Part shown: in pieces, positions 20,685 through 26,653 of the stretch
Layout of the letters: every line of letters starts with the position of its first letter
Numbering within the stretch: position 1 is the first letter of the stretch
From: a virus
Direction: 5' to 3' (one strand)
Length of the DNA: 29,249 nucleotides
IMG/VR virus record: IMGVR_UViG_3300028428_000098
Span: 1-29,249 of that record
Notes under the pieces: generated by a model
Told to the model about the DNA's origin: nothing
Database searches by the model: none
The model's input: only the letters and a program-made list of their open reading frames with translations
Made by a program: the position numbers and the translations under genes

Positions 20685-21832
20685 CTAAGAGCCGCATCGG
20701 TCGCCGGCTCACCCCTCAGCGCCCGCAGTTGGGCCTCCAGCCTGCGAATCTGTGCGCCCTTGTCCACCCCGGCGATCGACTCAATCTGTTCGGGTGTGGG
20801 CCGGACGTAGTGGTTCTGCATCACCTCGGGCGAGTGGCCCAGCCAGTACGCCACGGTGGGCACGGGGAACGCCTGCACCCAGTCCGTCTCCAGGCTCTTG
20901 CGTAGGGTGTGTAGGGGCTTGCCATAGGTCGCCACCCCTGCCCGCTTGCGGATGGCCTGCGCCACCCGGCTGGCCTCTTGCGGGGTGGTCGGTGCCCCAT
21001 CGCACGGGCCGGCAGCGCACGCACCCGACTCGAACACCTCCAGCAGCACCGCCCGCAACTCGGGGCTGATGGGCACCTCGCGCTGGTCGTGCTTGGTGTC
21101 GGCCTCCGCTGCCCGGCCACCCCGATCGGGGATGCGGACGATCAGTTGGGCCGGGTGGTCGAAGCGGATGTCCTGCCAGGTCAATGCCCGGGCCTCGTTG
21201 AACCGCAGCCCGGCCATGCGTGCGAGCGCGAAGATGGCCCGCCAGCCAGGCCCCGGCGCGGCGTCCATGATCTTCCGCACGTCGGCGATGGGGACGTAGG
21301 CCCAGGTGCCCATGATCTTGGGCACGCTGGACCGCTCGCCCTTGAACGGGTTGATCCGCACGCCGGTGTCGCGCGGGTGCCGCATGGCGTGGGCGAAGAG
21401 GGTCTTGGCGTTGCGCATGTGCTTTCGCACCGTCGCCACGCTGATCGGCCTGCCCTTGATCTGTCGCTTCTCCAGCCACAGGCGGAAGTCGGCGGCGTGT
21501 GCCGGGGTGATGTCGGCCACCTTCCGCCCTTCGCCCAGGTGGTTGGTCAGCAGGTCGATGGTGCTGCGGAGTTCCCGCGCCGACGCCGGGGCCAGGTCGG
21601 TGCGGAGTGTGAAGAACCTCGCCACCCACGCGGCGAGTGTCATGTCGCCGGTCGCTTCCAGCAGGCTCGGGTCCGCCGTGAGTTCCGCGGCGAGTTCCCG
21701 CCGTCGGCGTTCGGCCTCACGCCTTGGCACGTCGGCGATCGCGCCGGCGGATCGGCTGACCCGCTTGCCCTGGTGGGTGTAGACCAGTTTCCAGTAGTCG
21801 CCGTTGCGTTCGATGCGTACGTCGATGGTCAT
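20681..21832 (-). CDS. int: Tyrosine recombinase integrase
   Basis: A 383-residue protein that would insert the phage at a host tRNA-Cys gene. Residues about 1-50 form an arm-type DNA-binding region, about 62-155 the core-binding domain, and the rest the catalytic domain. Catalytic residues are all visible: Arg210 (MAGLRFNEAR), Lys247 (TKHDQREVPI), His308 and Arg311 (HTLRKS), His333 (YWLGHS) and Tyr342 (NHYVRP). The ATG overlaps the stop of the upstream small gene (ATGA). The C-terminus ends in a short coiled-coil-like tail. The orphan capsid gene lies between it and attP, an unusual separation. Confidence 0.95.
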   Translation of the reverse strand: MTIDVRIERNGDYWKLVYTHQGKRVSRSAGAIADVPRREAERRRRELAAELTADPSLLEATGDMTLAAWVARFFTLRTDLAPASARELRSTIDLLTNHLGEGRKVADITPAHAADFRLWLEKRQIKGRPISVATVRKHMRNAKTLFAHAMRHPRDTGVRINPFKGERSSVPKIMGTWAYVPIADVRKIMDAAPGPGWRAIFALARMAGLRFNEARALTWQDIRFDHPAQLIVRIPDRGGRAAEADTKHDQREVPISPELRAVLLEVFESGACAAGPCDGAPTTPQEASRVAQAIRKRAGVATYGKPLHTLRKSLETDWVQAFPVPTVAYWLGHSPEVMQNHYVRPTPEQIESIAGVDKGAQIRRLEAQLRALRGEPATDAALS

Positions 21833-22029
21833 GGCGCACCACCCCCGCCGGCCCCGGTAGCCAGTGCCGCGTCGTTCGTGCGTGCCTTGATCGCCTCCTC
21901 CAGCGCGACGCGGATGGAGTCGGAGCGCAGCCACTTCCCCCCCCGCTCGGCTTTGAGCAACGCGGCGAGTTGGTCGGCGAGCGCGGGGATGTTGTCCTCG
22001 GCTCGGGTGTTGATGTATTGCCAGGTCAT
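21829..22029 (-). CDS. Small protein coupled to integrase
   Basis: A 66-residue protein starting MTWQYINTRAEDNIPALADQ at ATG 22029, chosen because GGAG lies six bases upstream; a start at 22062 lacks this. The part LAALLKAERGGKWLRSDSIRVALEEAIKAR is helix-rich and could be a small DNA-binding fold. The tail is Gly/Ala-rich. ATGA coupling to the integrase makes it a candidate directionality factor, but no family is recognised. Confidence 0.5.
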   Translation of the reverse strand: MTWQYINTRAEDNIPALADQLAALLKAERGGKWLRSDSIRVALEEAIKARTNDAALATGAGGGGAP

Positions 22030-22086
22030 GTGTTCTCCAGTGAGGGAAGCCGGCGCGGCCACGGTGGTGGGCGCGCGGGTGGTTGG

Positions 22087-22449
22087 TCAGTCGTCGTCGG
22101 GCGGGAGTGGTCGTGGGTTCCCAAGTTCGGCGTCGCGTAACTGGGTCGCCGTCTCATACTCGGGCGTGCCCACCTCGATGCGCCGGAAGGTGTAACTGAT
22201 GCAGTCGTCTATCACGATGACCTTCCAGATAGCCATTCGCTCGGGGTTGTCGGCGAACCAATACAACTTCGATCCGCTGTGATGGTTTATGTAGAACAGT
22301 TGACCGTTGGCAAAGCCGGCGATCTTCTCCGATGCGATCCACCCATCCAAGTTCTTGTGCATCGTCCGCATGACACGGAGGACGTTCTCGTGGATAGCAC
22401 GCACGTGCAAACTCTCGTCGGCGTGTATCTGGAGTGGAGTGAACTTCAC
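22087..22449 (-). CDS. Unknown protein
   Basis: A 120-residue protein from GTG 22449, which overlaps the stop of the upstream gene (GTGA). Starts MKFTPLQIHADESLHVRAIH, helical first half, then a beta-rich part (GQLFYINHHSGSKLYWFADN, WKVIVIDDCISYTFRRIEV) and an acidic end (PPDDD). No family recognised. Part of the early accessory operon before integrase. Confidence 0.55.
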   Translation of the reverse strand: MKFTPLQIHADESLHVRAIHENVLRVMRTMHKNLDGWIASEKIAGFANGQLFYINHHSGSKLYWFADNPERMAIWKVIVIDDCISYTFRRIEVGTPEYETATQLRDAELGNPRPLPPDDD

Positions 22450-22820
22450 GATGCACCCCCGCTCTTGAGTGTGTTCATCGCCACCCACGCCGCCCGGCAC
22501 TGCTCGATCGTGAAGTGCCCGAAGTGCGTCTCGTGTGGCGGGATGCCCATTGCCTTGGATAGCCACGCATACGCGCGGAGTCTGCGGTTCCGCTTCCCGC
22601 CCGGCGTGCCCAGGAACGGACTGCCCGTGCCGTTCAACCAGAGCGGGTCAAACCGTGCATGGCACATCTTGCGGGCCTTGCGGGTGAGCGCGTCGGCTGG
22701 TGTGGCGGTGTCGCCGGACCAGCACGCAACGTCGCAGCCAGGGTGCGGGCATTGCCAACGCTTGCCCCATCGGGTGTCGGCGCTGACCATCTGCCGTTTG
22801 TGGGTCGGGCAAACCTTCAC
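22446..22820 (-). CDS. DUF3268-like zinc-finger protein
   Basis: A 124-residue protein from GTG 22820 (GTGA overlap, GGTGGGGAG upstream). An N-terminal zinc-finger-like part has CPTH and CPHPGCDVAC. The rest follows the DUF3268 pattern: RKARKMCHARFDPLW, then RLRAYAWLSKAMGI and HFGHFTIEQCRAAW. These proteins are common in phages and mobile elements. Nucleic-acid binding is suspected but not shown. Confidence 0.7.
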   Translation of the reverse strand: MKVCPTHKRQMVSADTRWGKRWQCPHPGCDVACWSGDTATPADALTRKARKMCHARFDPLWLNGTGSPFLGTPGGKRNRRLRAYAWLSKAMGIPPHETHFGHFTIEQCRAAWVAMNTLKSGGAS

Positions 22821-23149
22821 TCCCCACCCCCTTTCGCGCCGGTGGCCTTGGCGATGGCGGCGAGGGCTAGGCGGTGATTGAATTCGTTCTGCGCCCTTAG
22901 TTCTGGCCCTTCCGCATCGACGAATGTCCTGTCGCGGATAGCCTCCAGCGCGGCCAGCAGGTCGGGCGCGGCATAGATCAGGCGGTAGTTTGCCTCCGCT
23001 TCGGGCGTATCTGAGTCTCCATTCGAGTCCATGATCGGCCAGATTTGACGGCCCTCGTGGTCGATGATGGTGTCGCGTAGGGAGCGTGCGAACCCACGCT
23101 TTGTATCCTCAATCGGCCTAGCCCATGATGTTTGCGTGTGCTGGTTCAA
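22817..23149 (-). CDS. Unknown protein, TTG start
   Basis: A 110-residue protein. The TTG at 23149 overlaps the upstream stop (TTGA), which supports it as the start. The segment NYRLIYAAPDLLAALEAIRD is common in small phage proteins of unknown role. The C-terminus is Ala/Gly-rich. No function assigned. Confidence 0.5.
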   Translation of the reverse strand: MNQHTQTSWARPIEDTKRGFARSLRDTIIDHEGRQIWPIMDSNGDSDTPEAEANYRLIYAAPDLLAALEAIRDRTFVDAEGPELRAQNEFNHRLALAAIAKATGAKGGGE

Positions 23150-23781
23150 TCCGCACCCCCTTCCGCGCCACGGGCGCGGGCGATGGCGGCACGCACATCA
23201 AAACTCCACTTTCCGCACTGGCACTCGCCGGAGAGTTTGGACAGCATGATGCGGCACTCGCGCACGCTCCAGCGTGATGAGCAAGCCGGACAGGTTGCGG
23301 GGCAGTCGTGGTCGGTAAGGTTCTCACTGTCCAGCAATGAATCTGCGAGCAGGGCAACGGCTTCACACGCCACCGCCAGTTCATCCCGCTGCTTCCTCAA
23401 CTCCGCGACCTCCTTCTCGGGGTCAGTCATGCCGGTGCAGGCGTTGACACAGGCGACGGCGCGATACAGGTCTGCCCGTTGCTGGGGCCACGACTCCGGA
23501 CGCAGACGGTTCAGGTGGATATTTGGCGCAAACAAAACCACTGTTTCGCCATTGAGTCTTGCCGTAACGTTGTGCGGGCATCCGTCGTTTGCTTCGCCTG
23601 CGTTCCACGGCTCTGGTGTGTGTCCGCCAGCCCCGCCCGCTCGAACCGCCCCGATCTCCGTCTGCGTGAGGTCCGCCGCCAGCCTCCGCGTGCCGGCGCA
23701 GGTGGTTGGTCGGCCAAGTTCACGCGCTACACGCTGGGCCGCTTGGATCGAATCGGGGGACGGGGTAGTATTCTTCCGCAT
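23146..23781 (-). CDS. Unknown phage protein with cysteine-rich C-terminus
   Basis: A 211-residue protein with AGGAGACCACC before the ATG. Residues about 101-125 (RADLYRAVACVNACTGMTDPEKEVAEL) match a recurring motif of phage proteins of unknown function ('..A..IVACVNA.AG....'). The C-terminal part has CPATCPACSSRW and CQCGKW groups that could bind zinc. First gene after a strong intergenic hairpin. Confidence 0.6.
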   Translation of the reverse strand: MRKNTTPSPDSIQAAQRVARELGRPTTCAGTRRLAADLTQTEIGAVRAGGAGGHTPEPWNAGEANDGCPHNVTARLNGETVVLFAPNIHLNRLRPESWPQQRADLYRAVACVNACTGMTDPEKEVAELRKQRDELAVACEAVALLADSLLDSENLTDHDCPATCPACSSRWSVRECRIMLSKLSGECQCGKWSFDVRAAIARARGAEGGAD

Positions 23782-23807
23782 GGTGGTCTCCTAAACCGCT
23801 GTGCCTT

Positions 23808-23833
23808 GGCCCCGGGATGACAGTCCCGGGGCC
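23808..23833. terminator. Perfect 10-bp hairpin
   Basis: GGCCCCGGGA (23808-23817) and TCCCGGGGCC (23824-23833) pair around a six-base loop. On the plus strand TTCTTGTT follows, but genes run on the minus strand, where no T-run follows. It may act as a processing or stability hairpin between transcripts. Confidence 0.45.
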
Positions 23834-23863
23834 TTCTTGTTCCCGCCCGACACTCGGGAGGGT

Positions 23864-23900
23864 GAAGCCCGCGCCAGCCCTTTGGGGTGGGCGCGGGTGG
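23864..23900. repeat. Intergenic hairpin repeat, copy 1
   Basis: This 37-base element matches 24430-24466 at 33 of 37 positions. CCCGCGCC (23868-23875) pairs with GGCGCGGG (23890-23897). Both copies lie a few bases beyond the stop of a leftward gene. Confidence 0.6.
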
Positions 23901-23906
23901 GGTGGG

Positions 23907-24128
23907 CTAGGTGGACTTCTTCGCCAACCTTGCGGCGCGTTTAGCAGCCCGCTTCGTGGCGTAGGTTTTCTGATATCGCGCGATCCTCCTGCGTTCCTTC
24001 ATCGCGTCCGCCTTCGTCTTGCACGGCGCGTAGGACTTCCAGAAGCCCCGCTTGTCGAACGTGATGCAAAGCCAGCCGTCCGTAGAGTGGTGGCAGATGC
24101 CGATGAAGTGTCCTAGGGCGGTCGTCAT
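23907..24128 (-). CDS. Small basic protein, unknown
   Basis: A 73-residue protein starting MTTALGHFIGICHHSTDGWL, with GGAAGG upstream. The C-terminal half is very basic (MKERRRIARYQKTYATKRAA.., ..ARLAKKST), as in nucleic-acid-binding proteins. No family recognised. Confidence 0.5.
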   Translation of the reverse strand: MTTALGHFIGICHHSTDGWLCITFDKRGFWKSYAPCKTKADAMKERRRIARYQKTYATKRAAKRAARLAKKST

Positions 24129-24146
24129 GCTGGGGCCTTCCGTGTG

Positions 24147-24389
24147 CTAGATGGCGTTTTCTGCTGCACGTTTTGCGCGGTTCTCGTGGTTGCTGCCGTG
24201 GATTGTGCCGTGTGCGTAGTGCGAGTGGCTATCCCACGAGTAGCACGACCACTCAGAAAAGCCCTCTCGTGTATCGACCGTTGCAAACCTGCGCATGGTC
24301 GGGTGGTCGGCATGGGTGATGCCCATGTAGGGCTTTGACCAGTTGAGTTCGGGTACGACACCCGCGCCAGCCTTGCTTACCTTGTTCAT
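24147..24389 (-). CDS. Small unknown protein
   Basis: An 80-residue protein starting MNKVSKAGAGVVPELNWSKP, with AGGAGTAGGAACG before the ATG. Rich in His, Ser and Trp (EWSCYSWDSHSHYAHGTIHG). The longer frame upstream of this ATG is not used. No family recognised. Confidence 0.5.
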   Translation of the reverse strand: MNKVSKAGAGVVPELNWSKPYMGITHADHPTMRRFATVDTREGFSEWSCYSWDSHSHYAHGTIHGSNHENRAKRAAENAI

Positions 24390-24429
24390 CGTTCCTACTC
24401 CTGGTATCCTCGTGCGGCATTGCACGCGG

Positions 24430-24466
24430 GAAGCCTGCGCCAGCCCGGTAGGGTGGGCGCGGGTGG
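24430..24466. repeat. Intergenic hairpin repeat, copy 2
   Basis: Second copy of the 37-base element at 23864-23900. CCTGCGCC (24434-24441) pairs with GGCGCGGG (24456-24463), including one T-G pair. It lies nine bases beyond the stop of the gene ending at 24475. Confidence 0.6.
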
Positions 24467-24474
24467 TTAGTCGG

Positions 24475-25197
24475 CTAGGCCAGCGCGTGCAGCACGTCGG
24501 CACCCTTCACCCGGCGCACGGCCCCGGCGCGGTAAGCCTCAGAGAGTGCCTCAGACCACGTAGCACGATCGACCCCGACGGCCAACAGCGCGGCCTTGTT
24601 CGCGGGCTTGCCGATCCGGGCCAGCCCAGCAACCAGCGCGGCAGCGGGTGCCGAGAGTGTGTGGGCCTTGGCGGCTGGAGGACGGCCCGTCGATGGGGCG
24701 TGGACCGTCGGGGCGGGTGCCGGGTTGGCCGGGGCGGCAACGGGCGCGGGCTTGGCGTGGGCCTTTGCTAGTGCTGCGCGCACCGGGGCGGGAGCCTTGA
24801 TCGGCGGGGCTACAGGCTCCGGGCTGGCTTTGCCCGCGTCATAGTCAGCGGTTGGGAAGGTAAACAAGCGGTACTCCGCGCGCTTAAACCTCAGCGCGAC
24901 CATATCGCCCTCCACACCGATGGTGGTAGTTTCGTCGCCGTGGTGGGCGTTGATGATCCGGCGCAACCGACCAGCAAACGTAACGGCAACGCCAGCCCCC
25001 CGAGCGTCTACCTCTTGTACCTCGCGCGACTTGCCCCGGTACTCGACCTTCATCCATCCGCCCGAGACGCCGCGGCCCCAAGACACTCTTACTGCATTCT
25101 CACGAAGGTCGGTCAAGTCTTTTCCGTCTGTGGTGGTAACGGACAGTTCACGCATGGCCCGCGCCAGACCTTCAAGATTCACAATCACGCTAGACAT
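24475..25197 (-). CDS. Protein with sliding-clamp-like N-terminal domain
   Basis: A 240-residue protein starting MSSVIVNLEGLARAMREL. Residues about 60-120 (VDARGAGVAVTFAGRLRRIINAHHG.., TTTIGVEGDMVALRFKRAEYRLFTFPTADYD) resemble one domain of the DNA polymerase III beta clamp: a 'v.V....L..ii' helix, a 'v.i....n.l.l..g...y.l.t.p..d' strand set. A Pro/Ala-rich linker (about 123-175) leads to a small helical C-terminal domain (KAALLAVGVDRATWSEALSEAYRAGAVRRV) that may be a winged helix. A full clamp has three such domains per chain, so this would be a one-domain version. Resemblance is by eye only. The start lies after an SD-bearing hairpin. Confidence 0.4.
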   Translation of the reverse strand: MSSVIVNLEGLARAMRELSVTTTDGKDLTDLRENAVRVSWGRGVSGGWMKVEYRGKSREVQEVDARGAGVAVTFAGRLRRIINAHHGDETTTIGVEGDMVALRFKRAEYRLFTFPTADYDAGKASPEPVAPPIKAPAPVRAALAKAHAKPAPVAAPANPAPAPTVHAPSTGRPPAAKAHTLSAPAAALVAGLARIGKPANKAALLAVGVDRATWSEALSEAYRAGAVRRVKGADVLHALA

Positions 25198-25200
25198 TGT

Positions 25201-25219
25201 TTGCACTCCTAATGCAAAG
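25201..25219 (-). promoter_or_regulatory. SD-presenting leader hairpin, copy 1
   Basis: The 19-base sequence TTGCACTCCTAATGCAAAG (plus strand) is identical at 25651-25669. On the minus strand it reads TTGCA-TTAGGAG-TGCAA: a five-bp stem with the AGGAG ribosome binding site in the loop, just before the start codon at 25197. Repetition in two neighbouring leaders suggests shared translational control. Confidence 0.55.
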
Positions 25220-25253
25220 TGTGCCAGCCCCACAACGGGGCCGGTGAATATCG

Positions 25254-25275
25254 GGCGCGGCGGTTACACCGCGCC
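25254..25275 (-). terminator. Intercistronic hairpin
   Basis: GGCGCGG (25254-25260) and CCGCGCC (25269-25275) enclose an eight-base loop, nine bases after the gene ending at 25284. A second small stem GCCCC/GGGGC lies at 25227-25241. No T-run. Confidence 0.35.
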
Positions 25276-25283
25276 GGACTGGG

Positions 25284-25649
25284 TTAGTCGATCTCGACGA
25301 CGATCATCCGATCGGTGAGGGTGTCTGGGTCCGCACCCTTCGGGATCATGTCGGGCCAGTAAAGCCGAACCGCCGGCCCGCGCGGGTCGCCGCCGAAGTG
25401 TGCCAACGCGCCGAAGTCTCTGGCCAAGGCCACAACCAGATCACGCGCGGTCTGCGCCGCCTTAGTCTCACGCTCGGATACCTGCCGGTTGCATAGGTTC
25501 TCGTTGTGCTTGTCCAGCCGCTTGGCAAGGGTGCGGAATCGGGACGCTGCCAGAGCCGAGAGCCAGGCACGCTTGGGGCCTCGTTGTGCCAGCGTCGCCG
25601 CCAGAAAGAGCCGCCGCGCGTTCCGTTCCGTTGCTTTCGTAAAGGCCAT
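25284..25649 (-). CDS. Unknown early phage protein
   Basis: A 121-residue protein starting MAFTKATERNARRLFLAATL, first gene after the strong leftward promoter. The second half (HNENLCNRQVSERETKAAQTARDLV.., HFGGDPRGPAVRLYWPDM) follows a pattern seen in small phage and prophage proteins of unknown function with a 'GDPRG..v.l' motif. Basic at the N-terminus. Its SD lies in the loop of a hairpin identical to that of the next gene. Confidence 0.55.
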   Translation of the reverse strand: MAFTKATERNARRLFLAATLAQRGPKRAWLSALAASRFRTLAKRLDKHNENLCNRQVSERETKAAQTARDLVVALARDFGALAHFGGDPRGPAVRLYWPDMIPKGADPDTLTDRMIVVEID

Positions 25650-25650
25650 C

Positions 25651-25669
25651 TTGCACTCCTAATGCAAAG
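25651..25669 (-). promoter_or_regulatory. SD-presenting leader hairpin, copy 2
   Basis: Identical 19-base copy of the element at 25201-25219, directly before the ATG at 25649. The AGGAG is in the loop of the TTGCA/TGCAA stem. Confidence 0.55.
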
Positions 25670-25716
25670 GGTTTGCGCTGGGCGGTTGATGACAGTCAAC
25701 CACACCCAGCACCTAC

Positions 25717-25745
25717 AGCATACACCACGATCGGCACCCTGTCAA
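25717..25745 (-). promoter_or_regulatory. Near-consensus sigma70 promoter, leftward
   Basis: On the minus strand TTGACA (25745-25740) is followed after exactly 17 bases by TATGCT (25722-25717). The bases upstream of the -35 are AT-rich, like an UP element. It would drive the early accessory operon ending in integrase through host RNA polymerase. Confidence 0.8.
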
Positions 25746-26322
25746 TAGAAAGTACAAAGAAAATCCAAAGATTCTATAAATGCCCATAGACAGACGCGCA
25801 AAAAGGGGATATACACCCAGCAAGCACGCGCCCTACCTGCGATCCTCCCTCACGCCCTATCACGCCTTGGCTCGCCTCTAGGGATGCGTCTACCAGGGAA
25901 GCGTCCGACGATCCACCCGACCCGCAGCACCCCCCAACGCTCCGAACGCCCCAGGGACGATCTACGCCGGTCCCCGACGATGCACGCCCGCCAGCACCCG
26001 AAGCACACCCAGACAGAAGCAACCGACCGAATGCGAAAAACATAGAGACGGGTGAGCACGCGCGGATGCACGAAACACACGCGCCCGCGCGCGTACGCAC
26101 GCCCGCGAGGCTCGCACTTGCCCCCGTCATGCTCGCCAGCACCCCCAGCACGGGCCGATCTACCCCAAAGACTGCCCCAAAGTGCAGTAAACCCCTATAA
26201 ACACAGCACTTTCGACCGGATCAGCAGTCCGATCAGCCCCCGCAGACCACCCAACGCGCCCGCGCGTGCGTGCCCAGGCCCGCGCCTACACCCGCGCGCG
26301 TGCGATGCGAACGGGGTGCCAT

Positions 26323-26346
26323 GGGGGGGAGGGTCGGGAGGGGGGG
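26323..26346 (+). other. G-quadruplex-type G-run cluster
   Basis: Four runs of seven, three, three and seven G are separated by one, two and one base. It lies 17 bases beyond the stop of the last gene in the packaging operon. The G-rich strand is the template for leftward transcription, so a folded structure could stall polymerase there. Confidence 0.55.
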
Positions 26347-26362
26347 CAATCAATCTCCTCTC

Positions 26363-26653
26363 TCAAGTTCCGGTTCCAAAACCCTTGGGCTTGTCTGGTT
26401 TGCACCACCCCCGGTGAGCGATGAGCGTCGCCGCCGTGGCAGGCACCGCATACGCCCCAATCGCCATCCACCACGGCGTGTCCCTCAGGACGGCGTTGGC
26501 TCCTGTCAGGACGAACACCACCCGCAGGACCGAGACGAGGGCGGTGGAGGCGGCTGAGTGCCAGTAGGACGCTCCTACGGCTGTCCGCATCTTGTAGAGC
26601 CATGCCAGTGCTTCGGTAACGCCAAGGAGGGCGAGGATGAGGATTGTGGCCAT
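26363..26653 (-). CDS. Small membrane protein downstream of terminase
   Basis: A 96-residue protein starting MATILILALLGVTEALAWLY; its ATG overlaps the terminase stop (TGATG). Three hydrophobic segments are visible (about residues 2-20, 34-52 and 62-80), with a polar, Lys-rich C-terminus. The pattern resembles the DUF5698-like family of small membrane proteins. It could be a second holin candidate or a membrane moron. No start-proximal signal cleavage site. Confidence 0.55.
   Translation of the reverse strand: MATILILALLGVTEALAWLYKMRTAVGASYWHSAASTALVSVLRVVFVLTGANAVLRDTPWWMAIGAYAVPATAATLIAHRGWCKPDKPKGFGTGT

Larger units (their letters stand above)
25670..26362. other. Main non-coding region
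   Basis: No credible gene occupies these 693 bases; open frames seen here have low-complexity Pro/Arg/Ala translations. The region holds the leftward promoter (25717-25745), an AT-rich tract upstream of it, alternating CG-rich stretches around 26080-26110, two CTTTGGGG-type motifs at 26163-26182 like those beside attP, a TTTATAGGGG sequence near 26190 (minus strand) and a G-run cluster at 26323-26346. It separates the packaging genes from the early operon and may hold packaging or replication signals. Confidence 0.6.

Noticed and set aside
20978-22195. Plus-strand frame opposite integrase
   Set aside because: The minus strand shows all integrase catalytic residues; the plus frame has none.
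26052-26417. Plus-strand gene in the main non-coding region
   Set aside because: The translation is Pro/Arg/Ala low complexity, there is no ribosome binding site, and it runs into the 3' end of a minus-strand gene.
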